From positions 124,001 to 188,000 of the forward strand of contig JAAGOF010000066.1 of assembly GCA_010645155.1 (NCBI GenBank): DNA of 64,000 nucleotides, written 5' to 3'. How positions within the stretch are numbered: the first letter of the stretch is position 1; each line of letters begins with the position of its first letter. The notes under the pieces were generated by a model, which made no database searches, was not told where the DNA came from, and saw only the letters and a program-made list of their open reading frames with translations. Origin of the DNA: Tigriopus japonicus (lineage: Eukaryota > Arthropoda > Copepoda > Harpacticoida > Harpacticidae). Shown piece by piece: positions 50,231 to 61,849 of this stretch. The position numbers and the translations under genes were made by a program.

Positions 50231-53200
50231 TTGTAGAGTAATGGGTGTGGAACGTGAATAGGGCTTCCATTTACACTTGAGTCAGATACATAGCTCGCCA
50301 GTCAGAATTTTCTTCAGCCTACAATGCACTATAAATCCAGTGGATGCACATTCTCTTGGACATGTAAGTGTATGCAGTAAAAAGACACCCTCGCCATCGC
50401 CAAAACGCGCTCGACCACTCGATTCCCTGGCTCGAGTTTTTCTTTTTTTTTCATTATAATCGTATTCTATGCGAATGCTTTCTTGATGAAAACCCCTTTT
50501 CGCTATGCGTGTCTCCCAAAGTACGTTGAAACTGTGAACTCCTAGGGAGAGCTGGGAACAAATAAATTATTTGAACACAATGCTGCCAAATCAGGCGGAT
50601 GAGAAACCTCCCAAATATTGAAGGTCAGTGGAAATTGGACGCCTGAAACTTTGCCAGAGCCCATGCTCCTCGACAAAATCGTTAACACGTATGAATGATT
50701 AAATGCCAACCGGACTCAGAATATTCAAAGTACTGACGACAACTCGTTGTAGTTGGTATTTCACAAGCAAATAGTCGAGTGCTGAAAAGTACAACTTGAT
50801 GTTCTTAGAATCATTAAGAAAGACAGTTTCATGGTTTCCTTTCTCAAGAATGTTCAAAGCATTTTCCTCATGTTCCAATACCAAACTGACATTAGATAGT
50901 GTGTACTGTATCCTCATACAGTTAGTAGCATCCCAGTATTCGTAATTATGCATGATTACAAATTCCAGACCCAATTGATGTGGTCTCATTTGAGTGGAAA
51001 CGGCTCAAGGAAGACCAACTATTTGCATTGGAATTCACTTAACGGATTGGGATTAGAAAGCGATTGGCGAAACTGGTCATTGGGTATACTTTGATGTGTT
51101 GGACAAGGATCAAGGTTCACTTTGGTGAATTGGACCTTCTCTGCCATTTGATCGTGTGTCTCTCGCTCATTCTTGATTTGACTTTCATCCACCGAAATTT
51201 GGTCCATGTGGGCATCCAAGTAGAGGAACGAACGAAGCCACGTGATGTTTAGACGCCTTTCTCTCTCACTCTTTGGCTTTGAATCCTAAAGGGACGAAAA
51301 CGTTTAACGAAATTGCCGTCAGAACCAATTACGTACTGACAAGCCGCTGTTGTTCTTTATCCTGTTTGGTCTTTGATCTTTTCCATTATAAAGTTGGGGC
51401 CAAAAACATCACTGTTGGTATACAAACAAATCCATAATTTAGACACGAAAAAACGGACGCCATATACCGTAAAAGGTGGATCGAGCGATGAAAAGGATCC
51501 CGATAACCCAATCTTGGCACATAACCAAAGTTCGTTCTCCCAACTAAAAAAAACTTGGGAGAACTCCGTTTCCAATGCAGCCGAACTTGTCAGAGCTGGC
51601 TTGAGATGACGGCCACATGTTTGCCTGCACCTTTTTTCCCTCGACCACCTTTCGGATGTCTTGAAACCTTCCTTTGGTGCAAACCTGTAGTTCGTTGGGC
51701 CTACCTACCTAAGTTGAATGCATTTTTGCATCTGTCGGCCTCGAGTGCGAACAAGTACTTCCAGATTGTAACGGCAATGGGACGAGGTGGTTCGAAACTA
51801 CTTACTACCGGAGCACGCCTCTTCGAAGCCTTCAAGGCCTGCGATTGTGACGAGGGGAGGGACTAGAAGCATCTCCGCCGTTTTCTTGTGGACCAAGCAA
51901 AGAAATCAAAGAAGGTCTTCTCATCTTGTGTCTTCAAGTTGATCGACCGACGACCAAACCAGAAGTGTTCTTTCAATACTCGCTGGCCCACTTCAAGGAG
52001 CAGATCTTGAGTGGATTGAGGTCTAGGGTGGCCACGAGAACATTGGCTCAAGGCCGTTTGGACCATGATCCATGACGAAGGAACAACTTAATTGGATTGG
52101 ACATCACACACGTTGAAGCCAGCAACTCACTTTCAGCTCGGACCAAAGACACGCAGCCGGATCCTTTGAGGTCCCTAGAACCGTTCGAGCAATTACCACC
52201 GGTCTATTTGAAGTTTTTGCAAATGTAAATTCATTCATATGTAGCCTGGGATATTTATTTGATATGCTTACGCCTGTCTGATGCTTTGATCACAAGGTCC
52301 TCTCAATTGGAGTTGTGCGTTACAGAGAAAGTGTTTCGTCCACATTCCGAACACGAGGCAGGTTGGATAAATCTTTTCCCTAGGGTACAATGGGCCTTAC
52401 GGTTATTCTTTGTAAAATATCTCAAGATCCTATGTGTAGCTAACTTTTTTGAAGCACAATGTATTCCAAAGCACTTATTACTTAGTTTGCCAGACTCAAC
52501 TTTGCTCATGATCAAAGCCAAAATGGCTTTCTTCTTCCAAATGAATTCTTAAACTGGAAAGTGTGAATAATGTTGCTTGTAAGAGCAAAACTCACATTGA
52601 GCTTTAAGGCGGTGAGCCAAAATTTAAGTACAAGTCATGGTTCAGTGAAGTTAGATTTCTGATTTGGTATTGACATTGTGCGAGGAACCTCAAATATCAT
52701 TGAAGCGGAAGACGGCTCTTCAGAAGTCGACTTGTCCAATCCAATAATTTGAAAGTGAACAGTCAGCTCTCAAAGGCCAACGCTTTATACCACGTACGAA
52801 TAAGATTATTTATAAAATTACCAGGAAAACATTGAATCCCTTGGCAAATCAGAATGACTAATTGAATGGGTTATTGGACCTATAGCGAGAGCATATTTGT
52901 TTGTCCCTCATCTGCATCCATGGGACGGTTTGTGTAAGAAAGCAATTGTAGGTTGAGTCCTTTGAACCCATCAGATGAAGAAAAATTAAGAGATATGTTG
53001 TTTCAATCTAAGTAGGATTTTGTGTAATTCCGTAAGTATAATGATATCTACGTTTCGTTAAGTACACATGCCGTTGTAATACATAATGCTCGCGTTTCAT
53101 TGGTAAAAAAATGTGCAGCCAAACCATTCTCCATGCAAGACAAGCAGAACAACAGCTGTTTGACGTAAATGCACTTTTGATAGAACACAGACAACAAGGC

Positions 53201-53534
53201 ACTTGGCATCTCTCTCCCTTGTCGATGGCATCTGCACGTCGTACTTACAACGTTTGTATGTATGTAAATAGTCCAGGGTAATTGATCCGTATTCTCTCGC
53301 AAAAGGTTCTAATGGGCATCGCGTAAAAGGAACGGACGGACATCCTTGTCTTTCCAGCTCCTTTATCCATGTGTCTCGTTGGTTTGTAATGGCTCTGAAG
53401 CTGGCTGAAGTACGTGCGTATGTATGTAGATATAAAGAAACCTTCGATGATCGGTCCTTCTCTGAACACTGATGTAAAAACGGAAAAGGACGAGAGAGGG
53501 AGGTGGGTTGAGGAATCACGGCCCCTGTCTGTGT

Positions 53535-56500
53535 CTAGTCCTTGGTGGCACTGTGATAAATGTTCGTCATCGATCCTTTGATGAAATTGAACGAGGCGGC
53601 CTTGCTTTTGTAAACACTTTGGTTCGAGCGCTTTTTGGTCGAGCTCTGGAATAAGGCCAAAGGGGCCGAATTTTTCTTCGATGAGGTTCTTCGGGCCAAG
53701 GCTGAGAAGGCCGCAGCTGATGGGCGAAATCCAGCACCCAACATCAACGAACTCGGCAAACCGTAGTAGAGAACGTGGGACACTTCATTCACCAACGCGG
53801 ATATGTTCTTGCCCGTCATGGAACTGCAGTCGAAGAAGGCGCTGGAATTGATAGGATAAGAAAAGCCTTTGATTACTGATATTCGAAAGGAAATAGGATC
53901 CATTGGCGTCTTGATTTCGTGACCCTCTTTAAAGGCTCATGGCCTGACAAACAAGGAAAAGGGCTCGCTCTCGGGTACAGATAGCATCGAGAACATTAGT
54001 GGGGGGTATTTCCGAACTTGGGACAAGCTCATGGGAAGGCTTTTTTAAGTGAAGGGGAGGCACACAGCCTTTTGGGATTGGTACCTTTCCTTCTCTAGCC
54101 CATTTGGTCTTTGATCTCTCTCTCTCTCTTTCTGAAGGGTGGTTGCCATGGCCGTTGAATTGGGAACATGGATGAGAAATCGAAACAGGGGGCCAAAAAG
54201 AAAGAGAGAGAGGGGGAGATTTTATTGCCGGCCCATAAGGATCGACTCTTAAAGTGCTAGATGGTGCTAGCCAACGCATGAAATGAAGACATTGGCCCTC
54301 AAGCCTTGTTAGTCTACGAACGAGTCCCACCACAATTTACGACCTTGAAGGTTATTTGGAGCCATCCTATTTGCCCTTACCCACATGCACTCTCAGCTTT
54401 CTCCACTTATAACACAGCATCTTCGTCCTGAGACCAGCTGAGGACCCATAAATCTATGATGCTCCGGTATAAATCCCGTTGTTTCTGACCTCATGGATGG
54501 GGCGGAGATTTATGCGTTACGATTGGTCGTTTTATGGCTGCTTGGTTTTATCTCTCACTCACTGGCAATCCCTACCTGGTTTGATTTCCCCTCGTACACA
54601 TGGTAACTCACCTGGCTTTGATTCTCTTGGCCAAGGAAAGGCCCATTTGGGAATTGACCATGAATTTGGTGGTCACATTCATCACCAATCCACCTTCATC
54701 CAACGAGTGGGTGCTGCCTAGGCTGTAAAAGAGAAATAACGATACAATTATGACTCCATTATCTTGATGTATTAAAAGAGGAGCATGGACTTCTATTCAG
54801 TGTGTTACAACTTAAAAATCTGAGGTAGTTTATATCACAAGAAAGTTCCTTGTTGGTTTGTTCCTAAAGTCAAAATCGATATTTCACATCCGATTAATGG
54901 CGAACCAAACTAAAATCAGGGCTTCAAGGTCCAGTTGCTTAGTAACCAAGTTTTTCGAGAAGGAACAAAATGATTCTCAATGAGCAAATATCCAGTGAAT
55001 GTCTCAGGTTTTGCATGGCACATCCGACTATTTATGAAACGAGTGCGGTTGAAAGCCTAACGCCATTTTGGGGCGAGGAAAATGGACCCAAAGAGGAACT
55101 TTACTTGCAACTCAAGCTCAATGTCTGGCTTCATTAATTTAGAACTTTGCGCATGTCTTTTTTCGGCAGGAGTAAATTTAGAGGTGGACTTTTCAAATCC
55201 AATTTTGTTCGGTGCAAAGACTCCATCTATTGAGTCATAGGTAACATCTGTTTTTGTCAAAAAGATTCGTTGAATCACGCCTCAAAGAAGAGGTTTCCAA
55301 TTTCAATAAAAATCATGTAAAATACACAATCCTAATGACGATCCCGCAGAGTATTTCTTGTTTTCCTTTTCCGGAATGGGAAACTCGAGGGGAAGAAGTT
55401 TCCCAGGCAAGTAAGTCCCACTGCAACAAATTTTGCGCCCAAGGACGAGCGAGGGATTATTCAAATTGATTAACCTCATTTGCATTCATTTCTTGGCAAT
55501 CTGAAGCGCTCCCCACAGTTTATAATGCCATTGCCTCGAAATGAAATGACTTCCAAATTTTGAGTTACCAAGTTTTCCACCTTCCCCGAAATTGCCGAAC
55601 TTCGTAACTTTCCAATTGGAGATCATCCAAGCAAACCAAGCCTTTCCCAAAGCAATCCCAAAAACATATTCTACGTATGTTACCCTCGAGTAATATCCTG
55701 GGCTGCCCGCGTTTGCGAAATGAGGAGGTTCCGGTCCACAAGGGACACAACCTCGGGTTCACTGTCTCTGAGGTCGCTTTTGGTGCCCACCAGAATGATG
55801 GGCGTGTCGGGAAATCGCTTGACGAGATCCTCATAAATGTCCTTTTCCGAGTCCATAAAGGAATCGATATCACAGCATGAGTAGCACAAGAGTATCACAT
55901 CGGGATCTGGAGCCAAAAAGGGGCGTGGCGGGAAGCACGGCTCGTGGGGTTTGACAATGGCTGCGTCGTCCACCGAGTGACAACGGGCAATGATTGGCAC
56001 CAGATCGGGGTTCCAATACGGGCTCTGGAGAGATCCTACAAGAGTAATTAAACAAAACTTTATAACATTGTCATTGTGTTTGTTTGTTTTAGGTAAGTCG
56101 TTGGGCCAGTGAAGGAACTTTTGTGATCTACCGTCAATTTTCTTTTTGGCGCCGTTCTCGGACCGGTTATGATCCGTGGAGTAGTTCTTTCTGGTCCCAT
56201 TGTAGACGACGGGTTTGATTTGATTGTTATTGTTCTTGGCGATGGCATCTTTGTCGGCCTGGTTTGCCTCTCCCTCGGCAGCCTCTTTGGTCTCAGGTGG
56301 AGTGGCTGTTATTACTATCCCGGGGTGTTTGCTCTCGTCATTATGATCGCTCTCGAGGTCGTCAACGTCCTCGTCTCCCTCGTTCTCGTCCTCGTTGACG
56401 AGCTTAATTTTGCGTGACCAGTCCTCCCACAAGGTGAAGCTGATTGTTGGCCCATTACTATGGGAAGACGAGCTCTGAAAAGACAGGAATTAAACATTTG

Positions 56501-57586
56501 TCTTTTCAAGTGGACCTTGGCTCAAAATAAGGCCAAATATCTGTGAAGTCTTTGCATGCTTGGCTTTTTGAATAGCTTGGCATTAATGGTATTGTGCTCT
56601 AAAGTTAACTCTTGATCGCTCAGTGCATTCGATAGAACAAGTTTATGCTAATGCTGAAGTGGCTCCAAGGAAAAACACTGGAAGACCAGCTTACATAACT
56701 CGATTGTCTTAAAATCACGAATAAAGAACTAGCAAAGAGGAAATATGCCACTTCAGAGAGCAATCTCGGCAGAAAAGATTGACTAATGGCTTTTTTGGAA
56801 ACCCTGGTAAATCGTCTTTATTCGATCGATCATATGAAAACGATCCGAATAAATAATTCAGTAATTTGTGGCTTGAAGAATCCAACAATTCAAACATCTT
56901 TCAATTAATTCAAGCATTTCAAGTTGTTTGCCAACTCCTCTCTGTACTCGAATTGATTGAGCAAAGCCACTGAGCTTATATTGTGGATGAACGACGTTTT
57001 AACCAAGCAATTTGCAAGTGGACCCTACTCTGATTACCGTTTTGCCATTGCAAAAATGTTGCTCAATTCAGTCGTATGCCAAATTTGAAACAAAACGCCG
57101 AGAAAGACAGGTCATTATGTACTACGTAAAAGGTTTGAGAAACGGAGAACGTCTTTTGAAAAAGACCACATCTGGATTGTTTACAACTCCACCATACAGA
57201 ATCGACGTGAAACACTTGCAGAATCTTTTTTTTTGCCGCTAAGCAAAGCCACGTCGAATTTAAAGATGCGTGTTGAAAATTACTCAGAACCACACGAGAG
57301 CCCAATGAGGGGCCCACATATGCAACTTTATAAAGACGTTCTTGAGGCTCACATTTGTTCCAAATCCGTGGGATTTGGTCCGAGAGACTTTGTTCTTCTG
57401 TTTATTATTACTATCCATGGAGGCGAGCACTTCAATGGAGGGAGGAGGCACTTGGCTGGTCATGGTCCAGCCCTCGAATCGTTTGGGCACGGGGCTCAGA
57501 AACACGCCCCTAGCCATGGTCAGAAGAAGGCTGGTCTTGCCCGTGCCCGGATTGCCCGCAATTAGCACGTTCCTTTGGTGGTCCAT
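53535..57586 (-). CDS. Atypical Rho-family GTPase with large insertion (four coding exons)
   Basis: Small-GTPase fold of the Rho branch. Hand-joined exons on the minus strand are 57353-57586 (ATG at 57584-57586), 56132-56474, 55684-56035 and 53535-53841, giving 411 residues with all GT..AG introns in phase; typical Rho proteins have about 190-220. The P-loop is GNPGTGKTS (11-19). The Rho-like C-terminal half is clear: PDVILLCYS (237-245), PDTPIILVGTKSDLRD (268-283, base-binding TKSD) and AFFDCSSMTGKN (311-322). In contrast, the switch I position reads FLSPVPKRFEGW, lacking the usual threonine. The switch II motif DTAGQ is replaced by LWEDWSRK (93-100). About 140 residues, including an acidic block (102-125) and an Asn-rich block, replace the usual short loop before PDVILL. 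The end NIYHSATKD has no CAAX box. It probably binds nucleotide abnormally and may not hydrolyse GTP. A TTTCTTCCAG acceptor precedes the ATG, so an untranslated exon lies upstream. Confidence 0.85.
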
Positions 57587-58031
57587 TCTGGAAGAAACAA
57601 CGAGACACGCACATTGAGGGAGGAGTGGAAAACTCAAGTGAATGAGACTTTGACGTTTTCTTGGAAATTTCAAGCCCACTAACTAAGCTGAGATTTGTCC
57701 GTGGATCTCAAGTTTCATCTCAGTCGACAATGTCGCCATTCAAGCCACACAGGGGAGGAGAAGATCTCTTTGGTGTTTGTTTTTTCAGTGGTGAATACCC
57801 CCATGAGTGCCACTCATTCATTCACTCACCCACCCATCCACCTCTCTACCTACCTACCGACCGACTACATACTCTTAAGAGAGTTCGTAGTCCTCGGTCC
57901 AATCTTCATTGCTTCTTTCTCGAGGCTCTCTCTCTCTCTTACCTGAGAAATGAGTCTTTAAAGTCCTTCGCAGAGTTATGAATCGTTGGTCTTCATGCTT
58001 TGAGTAGCATGGAAATCTGCTTCGTAGCACT

Positions 58032-58053
58032 GATGATGATGATGATGATGATG
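58032..58053. repeat. (GAT)n microsatellite
   Basis: Seven GAT units. Confidence 0.9.
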
Positions 58054-58073
58054 GAAGTAGTATTGGTAGGTGC

Positions 58074-58079
58074 TTTATT
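58074..58079 (-). terminator. Candidate poly(A) signal of the small secreted peptide gene
   Basis: TTTATT on the plus strand reads AATAAA on the minus strand, about 330 bases beyond the TGA at 58406. Confidence 0.5.
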
Positions 58080-58405
58080 TTCAACTCGAAGAGCAATTGT
58101 ATCGACTCAACCTGACTGCTCAAAGGTGATCGGCATCGAAACACTTTGTTGCGAAGCCACAGGTTCGAATCCACACTCACACTTGTTCAAGAGTCAAAAT
58201 CTGGTGACGACTGTACGTACTTTATGCGCAATGATGATGGTGAGCAGAAGAAGGAAGAGAGTGTTCCATCACTCAAAAGCACACGGTGGATGGATATCAT
58301 TGGTATGTCGCATCGTCAATTATTGCCTTGGTGAATCCAAATGTTAGAAGAGTTGATGATGGCAAAGAGTAGGAAAACTTGATTGAATCACTTTCATCAT
58401 TGTGT

Positions 58406-58794
58406 TCACTGCGATTCCAAGTGGTCCCAAAGCGTGGAACAGATTGCACTCACCAATCCGTTCACAATGTCCTCAGCTTTGTCCAACTTGTTCTTGTACA
58501 AGAATACTTAAGTAAGTCAAAAAAAGGTGATGAGGACAACTCAAATCTCGAAATCCATCCTCTACTTCGTCTATCTGAGTAAGTCGGGTCACAGAGGTGC
58601 CTCTCTCTCTCTCTCACTCACTCACTCACTCACTACATTACTACCTTACTGTCAATATTACGAGAAGTAGTTCGTTCAGTGGGAAGCAGGCGTTCATCGT
58701 CCGTCCTTCCATATGCTGAAACGTGAGGAGCAAAGGCAATCAGCAGCATCAGGAAGCCGACGACGGTTCTCTGAACTCTCAAGACGTTGGACAT
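58406..58794 (-). CDS. Predicted small secreted peptide, two exons, 81 residues
   Basis: I do not recognise this product. Exon 1 is 58650-58794, with ATG at 58792-58794. It encodes MSNVLRVQRTVVGFLMLLIA and FAPHVSA, a textbook signal peptide with likely cleavage after A27, then YGRTDDERLLPTERTTSRNI. Exon 1 ends at A/GTAAGG. A pyrimidine-containing acceptor (ACTTACTTAAG) joins it in phase to 58406-58506. This exon reads FLYKNKLDKAEDIVNGLVSA and then ICSTLWDHLESQ before TGA. Only one cysteine follows the signal peptide. A GTGAGT donor inside exon 2 (after VNGL) could extend the gene by another exon. A poly(A) signal lies at 58074-58079. The mature peptide of about 54 residues could be a hormone, toxin-like or housekeeping secreted factor; no function can be assigned. 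Confidence 0.6.
58601..58634. repeat. (CT)n/(CACT)n compound microsatellite
   Basis: A CT run passing into CTCA units, in the intron of the small secreted peptide gene just after its exon 1 donor. Confidence 0.9.
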
Positions 58795-58799
58795 GAACG

Positions 58800-60830
58800 A
58801 CGAGACCTTCTCGGAGATGTTGAACAAGCACACAGGTGCCTGCTTCGCTGCGATTCCTCCGGTAAAGTCAAACAACAAGAAGACCCTCATCAGCAAGAGA
58901 CCGACGGGCGGACTGACTCACTGTCGAGAATCCCAGTCAGTCAGCAGAGTGGGCTTGCTATATGATATCCGTGCACCGGGCCTGGCTTGAACGTGATTTG
59001 CTATGGGACTCTTGGGTCCTCCGATTCTCCGATGGGTATTTATCGTTCAAGAGGTCAACAAAATCGCGGTGGAAGGGTTGGACTTCCTCACATGATTGAC
59101 ATAATTGGCTTACCTGGTGTGTGGAGCATGAGGGAGGGGAATTAGATTAACAATCACTGGCACGGTGCTCACTACCTCCTACGGTACATTTGACACACTC
59201 AACAGGTAGTGGTGGTGCGGATACAGTTGAAACCCAAAAGATTTGTCATGTCAAGTACGAAGATGATAACGGGCTCCCTCCCCCTCTCACTATCTCGCTC
59301 TGAAGCTAGTCAAGCATGCATGCATAGCAAAGTTACGTATGTACTACGTACATACGTAGGGGCCTAATCAGCCAAATACTACGTTGTCGGTTGCTCGAGA
59401 TAAGTGGAGCCCTTCGACTCATTTGAGCGGATTGCCTTCTCCACCAAGTTCTGGCTACTGAGTGGCTAATGGAATTCAATGTATGACTATGGCTGACTTT
59501 ACACCACTATCCTACGCACACTTAGTATTGTAGGATGGAGTACATAACTAAGGCATGGCTAGCGCTCATAGCTTTAAACCCAATTTCGAAACGGTAAATG
59601 GCTGCTTGCCCGGTAATACGATAACTCGCCCAAATACTACGGCTCCTTGTTCGTAAACCAACGGAGGCATGCATGTGCATATGTGTATTGTTGACTGTTT
59701 ATGAGCAAACCGTATGGTATTCTTGAGACTTTTGTTCTTTGGCAGGACCAAGTGCACGTTGAGATGGGCATAATCTACATTCTAAGAGACATTGATGAAT
59801 AGGGGATCTTTTATTTTAAATTTGAGACACGCGATTTGGAAAAAAGGAAACGCGGGTGTAAATAAAACCCCATAATCGACGATGATGTGGCACGTATATG
59901 GTGACCAAGTCAGTCTGATTGGGCATAAAAGAGGCTAATCAAGGTCTTCAAGCGAGATTCAAGCCATAATTGTCTTGATCAATTCATCTGAGGATGGATT
60001 ATCTTGCCTTAAAAGCAAGAACTTCAGACACCAGCGTCATCAGACCTGCCCAGTTTGTCTTTGATGGCCTTGAAATTAAGAAATGAAGATCGACCTGTCA
60101 AAATATGTTTATTGTTAAATTCAACTCAAACTTGCTACTTTTTTTTTTTTGATGCTTTTATTTTGCTCACAAATATACAGAGAGGGTATAGGAGTTACTT
60201 TACATGAAAAAAAATGAATACTGAAATAGTATCGGGAGAAGGCATCCAAGGATCAGCAAGACACCAAGGTGTGTTTAAATGCTGTCCGTTGTAGTAAGTA
60301 TATGGAAAGTAAAAGGAAATATTTAAAAGATATAAGAAGTACAAAATGCAAGAAGTTTTAAGTACTTTTAAAGTTTTAATGGGTGGTTTGATCCTCTTAT
60401 GCCACTACAAGGTTTAATTCAGTACCTACACCTTGACACGAAACTTGTGTCGTAATCAAACTTTGAATCAAAAAAATTACGGCAATCCGGGGACAATTTG
60501 ACACAGTCAAACTAACCGTGTGCACCAACAAGTTTTTAGAATATTTTTTGATTAGTTAGGATGTAATTAAAAGACAAATAAGTGAGAAATTATTGGTGGA
60601 GCAACAAATGTCAATTTGATAAACGTTGAGCCATCCACACTTTGCAATTTGGTCAATGCATCCCAAATACAAATTTCAAGGATGGGGAGACCAGTTGGAG
60701 ATAGATTGGATATTAGGTCGTTCAAATATATTCTTACATATTCAAAACACTTTGGTTCAAAATTACGACAAAACTTTCATATTTGGGTAAATCACATGAA
60801 CGATATTTCTTTTTAATCTTTATCCGATGG
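58800..60830. other. No supported gene
   Basis: Only short frames. It includes a 25-bp near-perfect palindrome at 59334-59358. Confidence 0.45.
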
Positions 60831-60835
60831 TAGGT

Positions 60836-61340
60836 ATAAAGGTCACAAGAAAAAACGGTCTCAGGTAAATAGGTCACAGTTAAAAGTCAAGAGGAAAAAA
60901 GGGCACAGTAATAATGTCACAAGTGAAAACAGTTACAGTAAAAAAGGTCACATGTTAAAACGGTCAGGAAAAAGGTCACAGTAGGAAGGCACAGAAAAAT
61001 AATTAACTCTTCTGGAGCGGGTTGAGACGATTGTTTCAAAAATAAGGTGGCTGGAATGAGTTCCTTTTGACTATGATGCCTTTGGCTTGGCATGATTGTG
61101 TTTCACCCAGAAATTCTCGTGCCTCCGCGAGAAAATCTTTAACCATGGAACAGATTGGGGTTCTGGAATCATTCCATAAGCTCTCTTCGGACCTCTTCGT
61201 TTTACTTTGTGACGTTTTACCTTGACCGTTTTACCTTGTGACTTTTTGACCGTGATCGTTTTATCTTTGACCTTTACCGTGACCGTTTACCTTGTGACCT
61301 CTTTACCGTGACCGTTTTACCTATTTACTGCGCCCCCTTT
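60836..61340. mobile_element. Foldback-like element with inverted arrays of GGTCAC repeats
   Basis: The left arm (about 60838-60995) is a degenerate direct tandem array of units such as GGTCACAGTAAAAA and AACGGTCA. The right arm (about 61195-61325) contains the same units in the opposite orientation (TTTACCGTGACCGTTTTACC). About 200 bases of unrelated sequence lie between. Arms built of short tandem repeats in inverted orientation are typical of foldback-type elements. No terminal target duplication was identified, so the limits are approximate. Confidence 0.6.
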
Positions 61341-61581
61341 CTCCAATTACCAAAAACCACCTGAAACGTGGAATGTAAGGACAAGATCGTGAATCATCAT
61401 TTTCTGTCAAAATCATTTCAATCAATATTCTCCCAAGTGAACTAACTACGCATGTGTTCTAAGCAATTCATGTTTCAATTTTTAACGCAAGCAAGTGTCC
61501 CGAATCTAAAGTTTTGCCCTCTTTGAAGTTCAAAATTAATCACTACATGAGTTGACATTAAGAAAACTTATCCAATAGAGC

Positions 61582-61828
61582 AGGGGTTGGCAACCGGTGG
61601 GCCGCGGCCCACATGTGGGTCCAAGAGGGGTCTTTGGTGGGCCCAGGAGCTATGGGAAAAGTCTAAAATAGTGAACCCGGTAGACATCCATTGTACTGCA
61701 CTCGTGGGCCCAAAGCTTTTTGATCCTTACTTTTTGGGCCCCTGAACCTACCAACGTCTGATTGGTGGGCCCTTGATAACATGTGATCAATTTTGGTGGG
61801 CCCTAACCCAAAAGTGGTTGCCGACCTG
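61582..61828. mobile_element. hAT MITE, 247 bp
   Basis: The element begins CAGGGGTTGGCAACCGGTGG and ends GTGGTTGCCGACCTG, imperfect terminal inverted repeats of the widespread CAGGGGTCGGCAACC hAT type. The flanking eight bases are CAATAGAG (61574-61581) and CACTAGAG (61829-61836), an 8-bp duplication with one mismatch. The interior repeats GGTGGGCCC motifs. No coding capacity. Confidence 0.85.
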
Positions 61829-61849
61829 CACTAGAGCTTTCAAAGCATC

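Larger units (their letters stand above)
37420..53534. other. 16-kb gene desert with microsatellites
   Basis: No gene is supported here. The longest frames (for example 42122-42559 minus, 47380-47724 plus) lack recognisable motifs and show no splice partners. A markedly AT-rich segment runs from about 45700 to 46600. Around 51373-51870 several short frames with coding-like composition lie on the plus strand (one ends MGRGGSKLLTTGARLFEAFK), but I could not assemble a gene. Tetranucleotide runs are frequent. Confidence 0.45.

Noticed and set aside
53929..54333. 134-codon minus-strand frame inside intron 3 of the Rho-like gene
   Set aside because: Contains a Glu/Arg run from a GA microsatellite and no domain; lies in an intron between well-supported exons.
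58150..58185. GGTTCGAATCC, a tRNA B-box-like sequence
   Set aside because: The flanking bases do not form a T-arm stem and no A-box or acceptor stem could be drawn.
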